Positions 35,462 through 43,723 of a stretch of 64,000 bases of DNA are shown piece by piece. Location of the stretch: contig JACJXF010000013.1 in NCBI GenBank assembly GCA_020636775.1, positions 1 through 64,000 on the forward strand, in the 5' to 3' direction. Both the position numbers and the translations under genes were made by a program. This DNA comes from Bacteroidales bacterium. Lineage in GTDB: Bacteria; Bacteroidota; Bacteroidia; Bacteroidales; GCA-2748055. The notes under the pieces were generated by a model that was not told the origin of the DNA, did no database searches, and was given only the letters and a program-made list of their open reading frames with translations. Each line of letters opens with the position of its first letter. Positions within the stretch are counted from its first letter, which is position 1.

Positions 35462-36193
35462 ATGCTCACAATATATCTTAGAGAGATCAGGGGCTTTTTC
35501 AGTTCGCTTACGGGTTACATTGTAATGGTTGTGTTTCTATTGTTAAACAGCCTGTTTATGTGGGTTTTTAGCGGACAGATGAATATTCTTGAAAACGGAT
35601 ATTCCACTCTCGATACCTTGTTCTCACTGGCTCCATGGGTATTTCTGTTTCTGGTTCCTGCCATTTCCATGCGCATGTTTTCTGAAGAAAAACGATCCGG
35701 CACCCTGGAATTATTATTTACCCGGCCGGTTCGGGAGATTGAAATAGTAAGTGCAAAATTTGCGGCTGCCTGGACTCTTGTAATTTTATCGGTAATTCCC
35801 ACTTTTGTTTTTTATGTTTCAGTATATCTGCTTGGTAGCCCGCCGGGCAATCTGGATATTGGCGGTACCTGGGGCTCATATATCGGATTGATCTGTCTGG
35901 GAGGAATTTATGCAGCCATTGGAATTTTTGCTTCATCGCTTACAGAAAATCAGATAGTTGCGTTCATAGTAGCCGTGCTGTTTTCATTTCTCTTTTACCT
36001 GGGATTCAGCTTTATCGCATCTGCAGCCATATCCGGACAACTAACAAGTACCATTGAGAAATTCGGAATCGATTATCATTATCAGTCTATCTCAAGGGGA
36101 GTTATTGACAGCCGTGATCTGGTTTATTTCTTTACAGTTATCTTTTTGTTTTTACAATTGACGAAAATCAGCCTGCAAAGCAGGAAATGGTAA
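35462..36193 (+). CDS. gldF: Gliding motility-associated ABC transporter permease GldF
   Basis: A 243-aa ABC-2 type permease with six membrane helices. Sequence marks include the N-terminal YLREIRGFFSSLTGYIV, PAISMRMFSEEKRSGTLELLFTRPV (the ABC-2 coupling region) and GTWGSYIGL. In Flavobacterium, GldF with GldG and the ATPase GldA forms a transporter needed for gliding. gldG follows at 9 bp. No gldA is in the window, as in other Bacteroidota where it is unlinked. Whether this organism glides cannot be told from these genes. Confidence 0.92.
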   Translation: MLTIYLREIRGFFSSLTGYIVMVVFLLLNSLFMWVFSGQMNILENGYSTLDTLFSLAPWVFLFLVPAISMRMFSEEKRSGTLELLFTRPVREIEIVSAKFAAAWTLVILSVIPTFVFYVSVYLLGSPPGNLDIGGTWGSYIGLICLGGIYAAIGIFASSLTENQIVAFIVAVLFSFLFYLGFSFIASAAISGQLTSTIEKFGIDYHYQSISRGVIDSRDLVYFFTVIFLFLQLTKISLQSRKW

Positions 36194-36202
36194 ATAATAC
36201 TT

Positions 36203-37915
36203 ATGAACCGGAAAAATCTCAGAAATAAGCATTTTCTCCAGCTACTGGTAACAGTTGCCCTGCTGCTCATGATCAATTTTCTGGCAGGAACCAGTTTCTT
36301 CCGTCTCGACATGAGTTCTGAAAAGCGGTTTACGCTGAACCAAAATACGCGTGCATTACTCAAAAATCTGGATGATGTAATTTATGTCAGGGTTTTTCTT
36401 GACGGAGATCTGCCCTCGGATCTTGTTCGGTTCAGACAATCAATAAAGGAAATGCTTCTCGAATTCCGGGCCTACGGCGGTAAAAATATTCAGTTTGAAT
36501 TTGTAAATCTGTATTCAGAACAAGATACTAAAGTCAGGAACCAGATGATGCAAAATCTGGCATCCCGGGGACTCAGAGTTACCGATGTAAGAATTAAGGA
36601 TTCTGAGGGTGGTTATTCAACTAAGATTATTTTTCCGGGTGCAATTGTAAGCTACAAGGGAGTTGACTTTCCCGTGAATCTTCTTAAAAATAATCCGGGA
36701 CTTTCTTACCAGGTTAATCTGAACAATTCGGTTCAGTCGCTTGAATATGAGTTTATTCGTGCTATCAAAAGTCTGACGGCAAAAAAGGTCGAGAAAATTG
36801 CCTTTATAGAGGGACAGGATGAGCTTGATTTTTATCAGGTTAATGATATCAGCTCGGAGCTGAGCCTGTTTTTTCAGGTCGACCGTGGCTTTATTAACGG
36901 GAACCTCACTAATCTGCTCGAATATAAGGCCATTATCATTGCCCAGCCTTTAAAGAAATTCAACAGCCGGGATAAATTTGTGATCGACCAGTATATAATG
37001 AGAGGAGGGAAGGTGCTGTTTTTCCTTGATCCGGTTCAGACACATGCGGATAGCCTGGTTTCGGGCAGGACTTTTACCGAATATAACGATGTGAATTTAT
37101 ATGACCTGCTTTTCAAATACGGGACAAGGATCAGCTACAACCTTATTAAGGATCTCCAATGCAATTATGTGCGTATTGAGAGTTCCGTTAATGGTCAGAA
37201 TCCCACTCCCTCCTTTATGCCCTGGTGGTATTATCCGATAATGACTGCTTCACCTGATAATCCGCTTACCCGGGGTCTTAATTATATTAAAGGAGAATTC
37301 GTTAGCGCAATAGATACAACATCAGCTCCAATTCCCGGTCTGAAACGAACTGTATTACTGGCAAGTTCCGACACTTCCGCGCTTATTGAAAATCCATCAT
37401 TCATATCCATGGACGAGGTTACCCGTGCTCCCAACCGGCGTATATTCAATAAATCCAGGCTTCCGGTTGCTATTCTGTCGGAAGGGGAATTTGAATCCTT
37501 CTATGCAAATTATGGGGTTCCTGAAGGTGTCACTCCCCAGAATACCGAAATAATTAAGAAATCGAAACCTACCATGATATTTGTGGCCGGTGATGGTGAT
37601 CTTATCAGGAACGATGTACGTGTGACAGCCAATGGTACCATCCCAATGGTTTTAGGATATGATAAGGATACCCGGCAGACATTTGGTAATAAGGAGTTTA
37701 TAATGAATGTTATAAATTATATGACCGACGATCAGGGCCTGATTGCCCTGAGATCCCGTGAATTTAAACTACGCCTCCTTGATAAAACCAGGATCAGAAC
37801 TTCCAAAATGCAACTCAAATGGAAAATGATCAATACTGTATTGCCGGTTGTGGTAATAGTGCTTTTTGGTGTTTTATTTAATTTTTTCCGCAAAAGAAAA
37901 TTTTCCAAAGCCTGA
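36203..37915 (+). CDS. gldG: Gliding motility-associated ABC transporter substrate-binding protein GldG
   Basis: A 570-aa protein anchored by an N-terminal helix (about 11-31) and a C-terminal helix (about 545-562), with a large periplasmic part between. Family marks: FFRLDMSSEKRFTLNQNTRALLKNLDD, FIEGQDELDFYQVNDISSEL and RGGKVLFFLDPVQ. It acts with GldF. The stop is 6 bp from the next gene, so gldF, gldG and the DUF4340-like gene form one operon. Confidence 0.92.
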   Translation: MNRKNLRNKHFLQLLVTVALLLMINFLAGTSFFRLDMSSEKRFTLNQNTRALLKNLDDVIYVRVFLDGDLPSDLVRFRQSIKEMLLEFRAYGGKNIQFEFVNLYSEQDTKVRNQMMQNLASRGLRVTDVRIKDSEGGYSTKIIFPGAIVSYKGVDFPVNLLKNNPGLSYQVNLNNSVQSLEYEFIRAIKSLTAKKVEKIAFIEGQDELDFYQVNDISSELSLFFQVDRGFINGNLTNLLEYKAIIIAQPLKKFNSRDKFVIDQYIMRGGKVLFFLDPVQTHADSLVSGRTFTEYNDVNLYDLLFKYGTRISYNLIKDLQCNYVRIESSVNGQNPTPSFMPWWYYPIMTASPDNPLTRGLNYIKGEFVSAIDTTSAPIPGLKRTVLLASSDTSALIENPSFISMDEVTRAPNRRIFNKSRLPVAILSEGEFESFYANYGVPEGVTPQNTEIIKKSKPTMIFVAGDGDLIRNDVRVTANGTIPMVLGYDKDTRQTFGNKEFIMNVINYMTDDQGLIALRSREFKLRLLDKTRIRTSKMQLKWKMINTVLPVVVIVLFGVLFNFFRKRKFSKA

Positions 37916-37921
37916 TTTTTG

Positions 37922-38848
37922 ATGAAAAAAATTATTGCTCTTATTCTTTTTTTTGTTGCAGGACTGCTGTTAAGTTTCTTTTTCAGAAATCAGCTTTCAT
38001 CAATGTTTTCGCCCTCCGATCTGTTTCGTATTAATGATACTGCCTCTGTTAATCGTATAGAAATTATTTCCAGAGATAGCATAATCCTTACCCGGGAGGG
38101 AAAGTCATGGCTGCTAAACCAAACTATTCCGGCCAGTTCCATTGCTATTGGTAATTTACTTTTCAGTTTTAGCAGGATGACGGTGAAAGGAATACAGGAT
38201 TTACAGGAGATTTCGCAGGATACAGCAATCAAAATCAGGATACAGGAGGGAAGGAAAAAGCATCTTTTCAGGTTTTACAACATTCATGGAATCCCATATC
38301 TTCAAAAAGAAGGCTCCCTGAAATTATATTCCGTCGAGGTAAGTGGTTTTCCCGGAATTAAACCTGCAGAAGTCTTATCGGCTGATCCCGACCACTGGAA
38401 GGATAAGATTCTAATTAATCTTCAATCTGCAGATATTAAGATGGTTAGTGTAAATCATCCGGATGAACCGGCGAATGATTTCAGAATCGAAATAGCAGAT
38501 GGAAGATATAAGCTGTTTGATGCTTCAGGTAATGAAGTATCATCCGAGATAAGGGATACTGAAAAAATTGATTTTTACCTCAGCTATTTTACCAATGTTT
38601 TTTATGATTCTTCATACGATGGTAAAATATCACCAGATTTAGCTCCTGAATGGATTTTAAAAGTAGAGGATCAAAGCGGCAGGGTATATAAACTTGAGAT
38701 TTTCCCTCTTGCAGGCACTAATGGTCCGGACATGTTCCGGGCATTGATTAAATATAATGATCAACCCGGTTTTATGCTGATCAGATATATGACTTTGGAT
38801 TTGCTGTTGCAGGACTTCCGGCATTTTATTCGAAACGATTCTAAATGA
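37922..38848 (+). CDS. DUF4340-like membrane-anchored protein
   Basis: A 308-aa protein with one N-terminal helix (about 3-22), then a region like DUF4340: LFRINDTASVNRIEIISRDS, then REGKSWLLN and a hydrophobic SIAIGNLLFSFS helix, features of DUF4340 repeats in gliding-type ABC operons. Its function is unknown. The frame extends one codon to a TTG at 37919; the ATG at 37922 is used. In many Bacteroidota a gene like this separates gldG from dnaN, but here a sugar-use block lies between them. Confidence 0.8.
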   Translation: MKKIIALILFFVAGLLLSFFFRNQLSSMFSPSDLFRINDTASVNRIEIISRDSIILTREGKSWLLNQTIPASSIAIGNLLFSFSRMTVKGIQDLQEISQDTAIKIRIQEGRKKHLFRFYNIHGIPYLQKEGSLKLYSVEVSGFPGIKPAEVLSADPDHWKDKILINLQSADIKMVSVNHPDEPANDFRIEIADGRYKLFDASGNEVSSEIRDTEKIDFYLSYFTNVFYDSSYDGKISPDLAPEWILKVEDQSGRVYKLEIFPLAGTNGPDMFRALIKYNDQPGFMLIRYMTLDLLLQDFRHFIRNDSK

Positions 38849-38880
38849 TATTTGCTCTGTAATTTTTGGAGAAAGTTTGA

Positions 38881-38888
38881 TATATTTG
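38881..38888 (+). promoter_or_regulatory. Putative -7 element for the xylanase gene
   Basis: TATATTTG is an exact TAnnTTTG match, 48 bp before the ATG at 38937. TTTG copies occur 12 and 26 bp upstream, neither at ideal spacing. It suggests the xylanase has its own promoter, apart from the gld operon. Confidence 0.35.
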
Positions 38889-38936
38889 GTCAATTTGCAG
38901 ATTGTTTCACCCCACTGCTCTCAACTACAAACTGAA

Positions 38937-41693
38937 ATGAAAAAACTAACGAAACTATTTCCTCAATTCGCAAAGCAAATTTCCTTTTTGCTGATTCTGC
39001 TTCTTTTCCCAATGGTATCGCTGCTTTCACAGACCAATCTGATAGGCAACTCTGATTTTGAATTCGGAACCACAGGATGGACTACTTGGGGGGATGCTGT
39101 GCTAAGCCTCAGCAGTGATTCTCATTCGGGCAGTAAGGCTGCTCTGGTAAGTAACAGGAATGAGAGCTGGCATGCAGCTGTTTATGATATTACATCCTCC
39201 TTAGTTAATGGAGAAAGCTATACTCTTGGTGCATGGGTGAAAATTACGGATGCGGCTACCGATTTCAGAGCAACCATTGCTTTAAATGTGGATGGAAATT
39301 CGACTTACACAAGCTACCTTAGTACTGCCAGCCCTGTTATTGGTTCCTATGTATATTATACAGAGACTTTTACTGTTGCAGGGACGGGGAATCTGGTCAG
39401 TGCCAATCTATATTTTGAAACCGCTGCTAATGCCGGAGTATATTCCAATTATCTGATTGATGATGTCACTCTTTACGGTCAATCCAATAATCCTGATCCG
39501 GTACCTGACGACAGGGGTTTCAAGGAAATAAAAAGTACAATGTCTGTTGGAGTCTGCGTTACAGAGGGACCAAAAACTTACTTTAACAACAGTACTGCAA
39601 AAGCCTTGGTTCTGAAAAACTATGGCACTGTGAATGTTCAGTGCTATCCAGCCTGGGGACGATGGGATGAAACCAGTAAGTTTGTATACCATGTTGATGA
39701 TTTCAGCAGCAAGGTAAAGGAAATGAAAGCCAATGGAATGGTAGTAACTGCCCACATGCTTTTAGGCTGGGATCAGTATTTTCCTGCCTGGTATAAAAAC
39801 AATGACTTTTCAGCTGATACACTGGAAATGTTCATGAATACATGGCTGGATGCTATTATCTCCACTAACGGGAATGATACTCTTGTCGATATCTGGAATG
39901 TGGTAAATGAAGCAATTAACTGGGATGGACAGGGTCATTACTGGCCCCTTTCAGCTTCAAATCAAAACAATGCATGCGAATTACAGAGAATGGGCTATGA
40001 ACCCGATGCTTCGGGATTAACTGGTACGCAGCATGTTAATGACACTCATCCAATTTACATCCGTAAGGCTTTTGAATATGCACGAACGCTTACCGATAAA
40101 AAGCTGGAACTGCGTGAGACTTCCTGTGAGTTTCCTACCGATCAGAAATATAATGCCTTCTATCAGCTCGCAGTGCATCTCAAAAATGTGGGCGCTCCGG
40201 TGGATGTGATTGGACTTCAGACCCATCTCGACCTTGATAAAAATTACGATTGGGTTGGGTACACAAACACTATCAAGCGTTTCAGGAAGCTTGGCTATGA
40301 AGTAAATATTCCGGAAGTGGATGTGGGTGACACCCAGAAAAGCTGGTCCGACGATAAGGCAGAGCAGCAGAAACTGCAATATTACAAGATGGTTACCGCT
40401 GCCATTAAGGGAGGAGCCAGTGACTTCCAGACCTGGGGATTCATTGATAATACCAGCAGCAGCGGTTGGCGTACCGGAGAAAGCGCTTTGATTTATTCCA
40501 CCTCACTTCAGCCAAAACCAGCATTCTATGGAATTCAGGAAGCCCTGATCGATATGAGCAATATCCTGTTTTGGGAAATGGATGCACCCGTTAATGATAC
40601 CATGCCGGACGTGATGACTTACAATAATTATGGCATAGTGCATAATTTCGCTACCCCACAGATTGTGAGCGGGTATAAAAATAAAGCTATTAAGTTTGAC
40701 GGGGTCGACGATTATATGTTATCCGATGTATTGTCAGAAAGCATCATGGAAAACCTCACTTTTTCATGCTATTTTAAGACGAGTTCAAACAATCCGGCAA
40801 TAATTGCTGATCTGGTAAAAGAAGACGGAACGGGGATATTAATCGGAATGAATGCAGATGGAAAGGTATATTTGAATGCCGGACATGCTGGTCAAACTGA
40901 AGACCTTATAAGCAGTGCAGCTTTGAATGATAACAGCTGGCACTTTGTTGCATTGAAAAGGGATTCCTCAAAGTACAGCCTTTATATTGATAAGGCAAGT
41001 CCGGTGGCATGGGGAGACTGGAATATGGATACGATTGTTAGATTGTCTGTGGGAGCTATGGCTGACGGCACTAATCCTTTTGATGGAACTATTGACGAAG
41101 TTAAATTATTCGATACATCCATTGAGGATGCAAGTTTTATGCGGGATATGGCACCGGTTGGTCCTTTTAATCTGAATTACACGAAATCAAACATGAACCT
41201 CACCTTGCGGTGGAGCGATCTTAGCTCAAATGAGGATGGTTTTGTTCTGGAGCGCAAAGTTGGTGATCAGCCATGGGAGGAAGCGTTTGCACTGGGTCCA
41301 AATGTGATATTTCAGCGAGACACCTTCAGACTGTACAATACCATTTATTCATACAGGGTTAAGTGCTTCAACAAGTTTGGACCGTCCAACTATTCCAACA
41401 TGCTTACCATAACGAGTCCTCTTGATCCTGCAACGGGAATAGCTGAACTTCCGGCAGAGGATGTCAGGGATTTGATTCTTGTATATCCAAATCCGGCTGT
41501 GAATGAAATTACAGTTGTTTCCGGAAAAAAAGCCTCCATGAAATTATATGATTCACTTGGAAAGATGGTTCTGGAAAAAAATAATCTCTCCGGAACAGAA
41601 AAGATTGATATTAGCCGGTTTCCAAAAGGATTCTATTTTCTCAAAGTAAATTCTGAAAGTAAAATAAGCACTATCAAACTCATTAAGAATTAA
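38937..41693 (+). CDS. Secreted GH10 endo-1,4-beta-xylanase with CBM, LamG, Fn3 and T9SS tail
   Basis: A 918-aa multi-domain enzyme cutting xylan backbones outside the cell. Order: signal peptide (to about 32, LLSQ); a carbohydrate-binding module of CBM4/9/22 type (about 35-185, LIGNSDFEFGTTGW); a GH10 barrel with acid/base Glu325 in WNVVNEAINWDG and nucleophile Glu460 in IPEVDVGD; a LamG-like domain (about 540-735, KFDGVDDYM); an Fn3-like domain (about 740-830); and a C-terminal type A sorting domain starting VYPNPAVNEITV and ending KGFYFLKVNSE..KLIKN. The last sends it through the type IX secretion system to the surface or medium. The frame opens at 38877, but the ATG at 38937 gives the signal peptide. 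A symporter and cellobiose phosphorylase follow. Confidence 0.94.
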   Translation: MKKLTKLFPQFAKQISFLLILLLFPMVSLLSQTNLIGNSDFEFGTTGWTTWGDAVLSLSSDSHSGSKAALVSNRNESWHAAVYDITSSLVNGESYTLGAWVKITDAATDFRATIALNVDGNSTYTSYLSTASPVIGSYVYYTETFTVAGTGNLVSANLYFETAANAGVYSNYLIDDVTLYGQSNNPDPVPDDRGFKEIKSTMSVGVCVTEGPKTYFNNSTAKALVLKNYGTVNVQCYPAWGRWDETSKFVYHVDDFSSKVKEMKANGMVVTAHMLLGWDQYFPAWYKNNDFSADTLEMFMNTWLDAIISTNGNDTLVDIWNVVNEAINWDGQGHYWPLSASNQNNACELQRMGYEPDASGLTGTQHVNDTHPIYIRKAFEYARTLTDKKLELRETSCEFPTDQKYNAFYQLAVHLKNVGAPVDVIGLQTHLDLDKNYDWVGYTNTIKRFRKLGYEVNIPEVDVGDTQKSWSDDKAEQQKLQYYKMVTAAIKGGASDFQTWGFIDNTSSSGWRTGESALIYSTSLQPKPAFYGIQEALIDMSNILFWEMDAPVNDTMPDVMTYNNYGIVHNFATPQIVSGYKNKAIKFDGVDDYMLSDVLSESIMENLTFSCYFKTSSNNPAIIADLVKEDGTGILIGMNADGKVYLNAGHAGQTEDLISSAALNDNSWHFVALKRDSSKYSLYIDKASPVAWGDWNMDTIVRLSVGAMADGTNPFDGTIDEVKLFDTSIEDASFMRDMAPVGPFNLNYTKSNMNLTLRWSDLSSNEDGFVLERKVGDQPWEEAFALGPNVIFQRDTFRLYNTIYSYRVKCFNKFGPSNYSNMLTITSPLDPATGIAELPAEDVRDLILVYPNPAVNEITVVSGKKASMKLYDSLGKMVLEKNNLSGTEKIDISRFPKGFYFLKVNSESKISTIKLIKN

Positions 41694-41729
41694 AAAATCA
41701 CCCATTCATTAACTAATAACTCTGCTTCC

Positions 41730-43595
41730 ATGCGCCTTCATCTCATTGACGTACTGATAATTCTGCTATACCTGGCATCAACCGTTGTAATTGGACTTGT
41801 ACTTAAAAAAAGAGCGCAAAAGGATAAAAATTCCTATCTCCTGGGAGGTAATGCAATGCCCTGGTATATGCTCGGACTTTCAAATGCTTCCGGAATGTTT
41901 GATATTTCCGGCACAATGTGGCTGGTAACAATTGGCTTCGTATATGGTTTGAAAAGCGTCTGGATTCCATGGTTATGGCCGGTCTTTAACCAGATTTTTC
42001 TGATGATGTTTTTGTCTGCCTGGCTTCGCAGATCCAACGTAACTACCGGAGCCGAATGGATAACCACCCGCTTTGGAAAGGAATTTGGCAGCAAATTGTC
42101 TCACGGTATCGTCGTGGTTTTTGCATTGATAAGCGGGCTTGGCTTTTTAGCCTACGGTTTTATTGGACTGGGAAAGTTTATGGAAATATTTATTCCCTGG
42201 GAAGTAGTAAACCAGTACCTCCATCTTGATGTAGCTCCACAGTATGTCCCTCACCTCTACGGTATTGCCTTTACACTCTTTGCTGTTTTCTATTCAGTTA
42301 TCGGAGGTATGGTAAGTATTGTTTGGGCAGATGTATTGCAATACACCATCATGACCATTGCTTCAGTTGCCATTGCAATTATTGCCTTTAAAGCGGTTGC
42401 TGCCCACAGTATCAGTGTTCCCGATGGATGGATGAATCCCTTCTTTGGGAAACATCTTGATATCGACTGGACAAACTATATCAGCGATGTGAATCGAAAA
42501 GTAATGGAAGATGGCTACACCTTATTTTCAGCCTTCTTTATGATGATGCTCTTTAAAGGTTTACTCGTAAGCTTTGCCGGCCCTGCACCAAATTACGATA
42601 TGCAGAAAATTCTGGCTACCAAATCACCCTCTGAGGCAGCAAAAATGAGTGGCTTCGTTTCCTTTATCCTTATGCCGGTGAGATACCTTATGATCGCCGG
42701 ATTCTTCGTGCTTGGAATAATTTTTTACGACAAGCTCGATCTGATGGTGGCCGGGAAAATCGACTTTGAGCAAATCCTGCCTTCAGCTATCAATCAATTT
42801 GTGCCTACAGGCTTATTGGGATTGTTGCTGGCAGGCTTACTTGCAGCATTTATGTCGACTTTTGCAGGTACATTGAACGCAGCACAGGCCTATATTACCA
42901 ACGATATTTACCTCAAATACATAAAACCCGATGCCTCTAATCAAAGCATTAAAAGAACAAATTATACGGTAGGTATACTCGTTGTGGTAGTCAGTATAAT
43001 TCTGGGAATGATGGCTAAAAATGTGAACCAGGTATTGCAGTTGCTGGTATCGGCACTTTGGGGTGGTTATGTTGCAGCAAACGTATTAAAATGGTACTGG
43101 TGGCGATTTAATTCTTATGGTTACTTCTGGGGAATGGTTACCGGAATTTTCGTTAGTTTCATACCCATGGTATTTACAGGACTCCTGCCTTCACTCTTTC
43201 CTGAAACGGCAGCTGATATCAGGATTCTTTACTTTTTCCCCTTCATCCTGATTCCCTCCACCATTGGATGTATTGTTGCAACTTACCTTACTGAGCCAAC
43301 CGACATGGAAACCCTGAAGGAATTTTACAGAAAAGTAAGGCCATGGGGATTCTGGAAACCTGTTCACCAGGAAGTTATTGCATCAGATCCGGATTTCAAA
43401 CGCAACACATCCTTTAAAAAAGATATGTTTAATATCCTCGTAGGTATTGTCTGGCAAACCACACTGGTTATGATTCCGATTTACTTCGTGCTGCATAAAT
43501 TCGGGCCAATGACCATTGTACTTATTGCTGCGGCAATAACCACAACCATTCTTAAATTTACCTGGTGGGATAAATTGAAACTGCAGGATCAGTAA
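41730..43595 (+). CDS. Sodium:solute symporter (SSS family)
   Basis: A 621-aa inner-membrane protein with about 14 helices, of the SGLT/PutP-type sodium symporter family. Visible marks: KKRAQKDKNSYLLGGNAMPWYMLGLSNASGMFDISG at the start (loop and first unwound helix), the YGFIGLGKFMEIF helix, FYSVIGGMVSIVWADVLQYTIM, and GLLAAFMSTFAGTLNAAQAYI. Flanked by xylanase and cellobiose phosphorylase in a tight same-strand row (36 bp and 128 bp), it most likely imports the di- or oligosaccharide released outside. Substrate is inferred from neighbours only. Confidence 0.92.
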   Translation: MRLHLIDVLIILLYLASTVVIGLVLKKRAQKDKNSYLLGGNAMPWYMLGLSNASGMFDISGTMWLVTIGFVYGLKSVWIPWLWPVFNQIFLMMFLSAWLRRSNVTTGAEWITTRFGKEFGSKLSHGIVVVFALISGLGFLAYGFIGLGKFMEIFIPWEVVNQYLHLDVAPQYVPHLYGIAFTLFAVFYSVIGGMVSIVWADVLQYTIMTIASVAIAIIAFKAVAAHSISVPDGWMNPFFGKHLDIDWTNYISDVNRKVMEDGYTLFSAFFMMMLFKGLLVSFAGPAPNYDMQKILATKSPSEAAKMSGFVSFILMPVRYLMIAGFFVLGIIFYDKLDLMVAGKIDFEQILPSAINQFVPTGLLGLLLAGLLAAFMSTFAGTLNAAQAYITNDIYLKYIKPDASNQSIKRTNYTVGILVVVVSIILGMMAKNVNQVLQLLVSALWGGYVAANVLKWYWWRFNSYGYFWGMVTGIFVSFIPMVFTGLLPSLFPETAADIRILYFFPFILIPSTIGCIVATYLTEPTDMETLKEFYRKVRPWGFWKPVHQEVIASDPDFKRNTSFKKDMFNILVGIVWQTTLVMIPIYFVLHKFGPMTIVLIAAAITTTILKFTWWDKLKLQDQ

Positions 43596-43723
43596 TACAT
43601 TGTTTTAAATTGGATTTTGAAGATTTTTAAAGTACTGAAAATGACTTTACACCTTTCCTTGAAATAATGGAAAGCCTGATCCAATGCCTTGAAAAATTCA
43701 TTTAATTTTTACAAAATACGAAT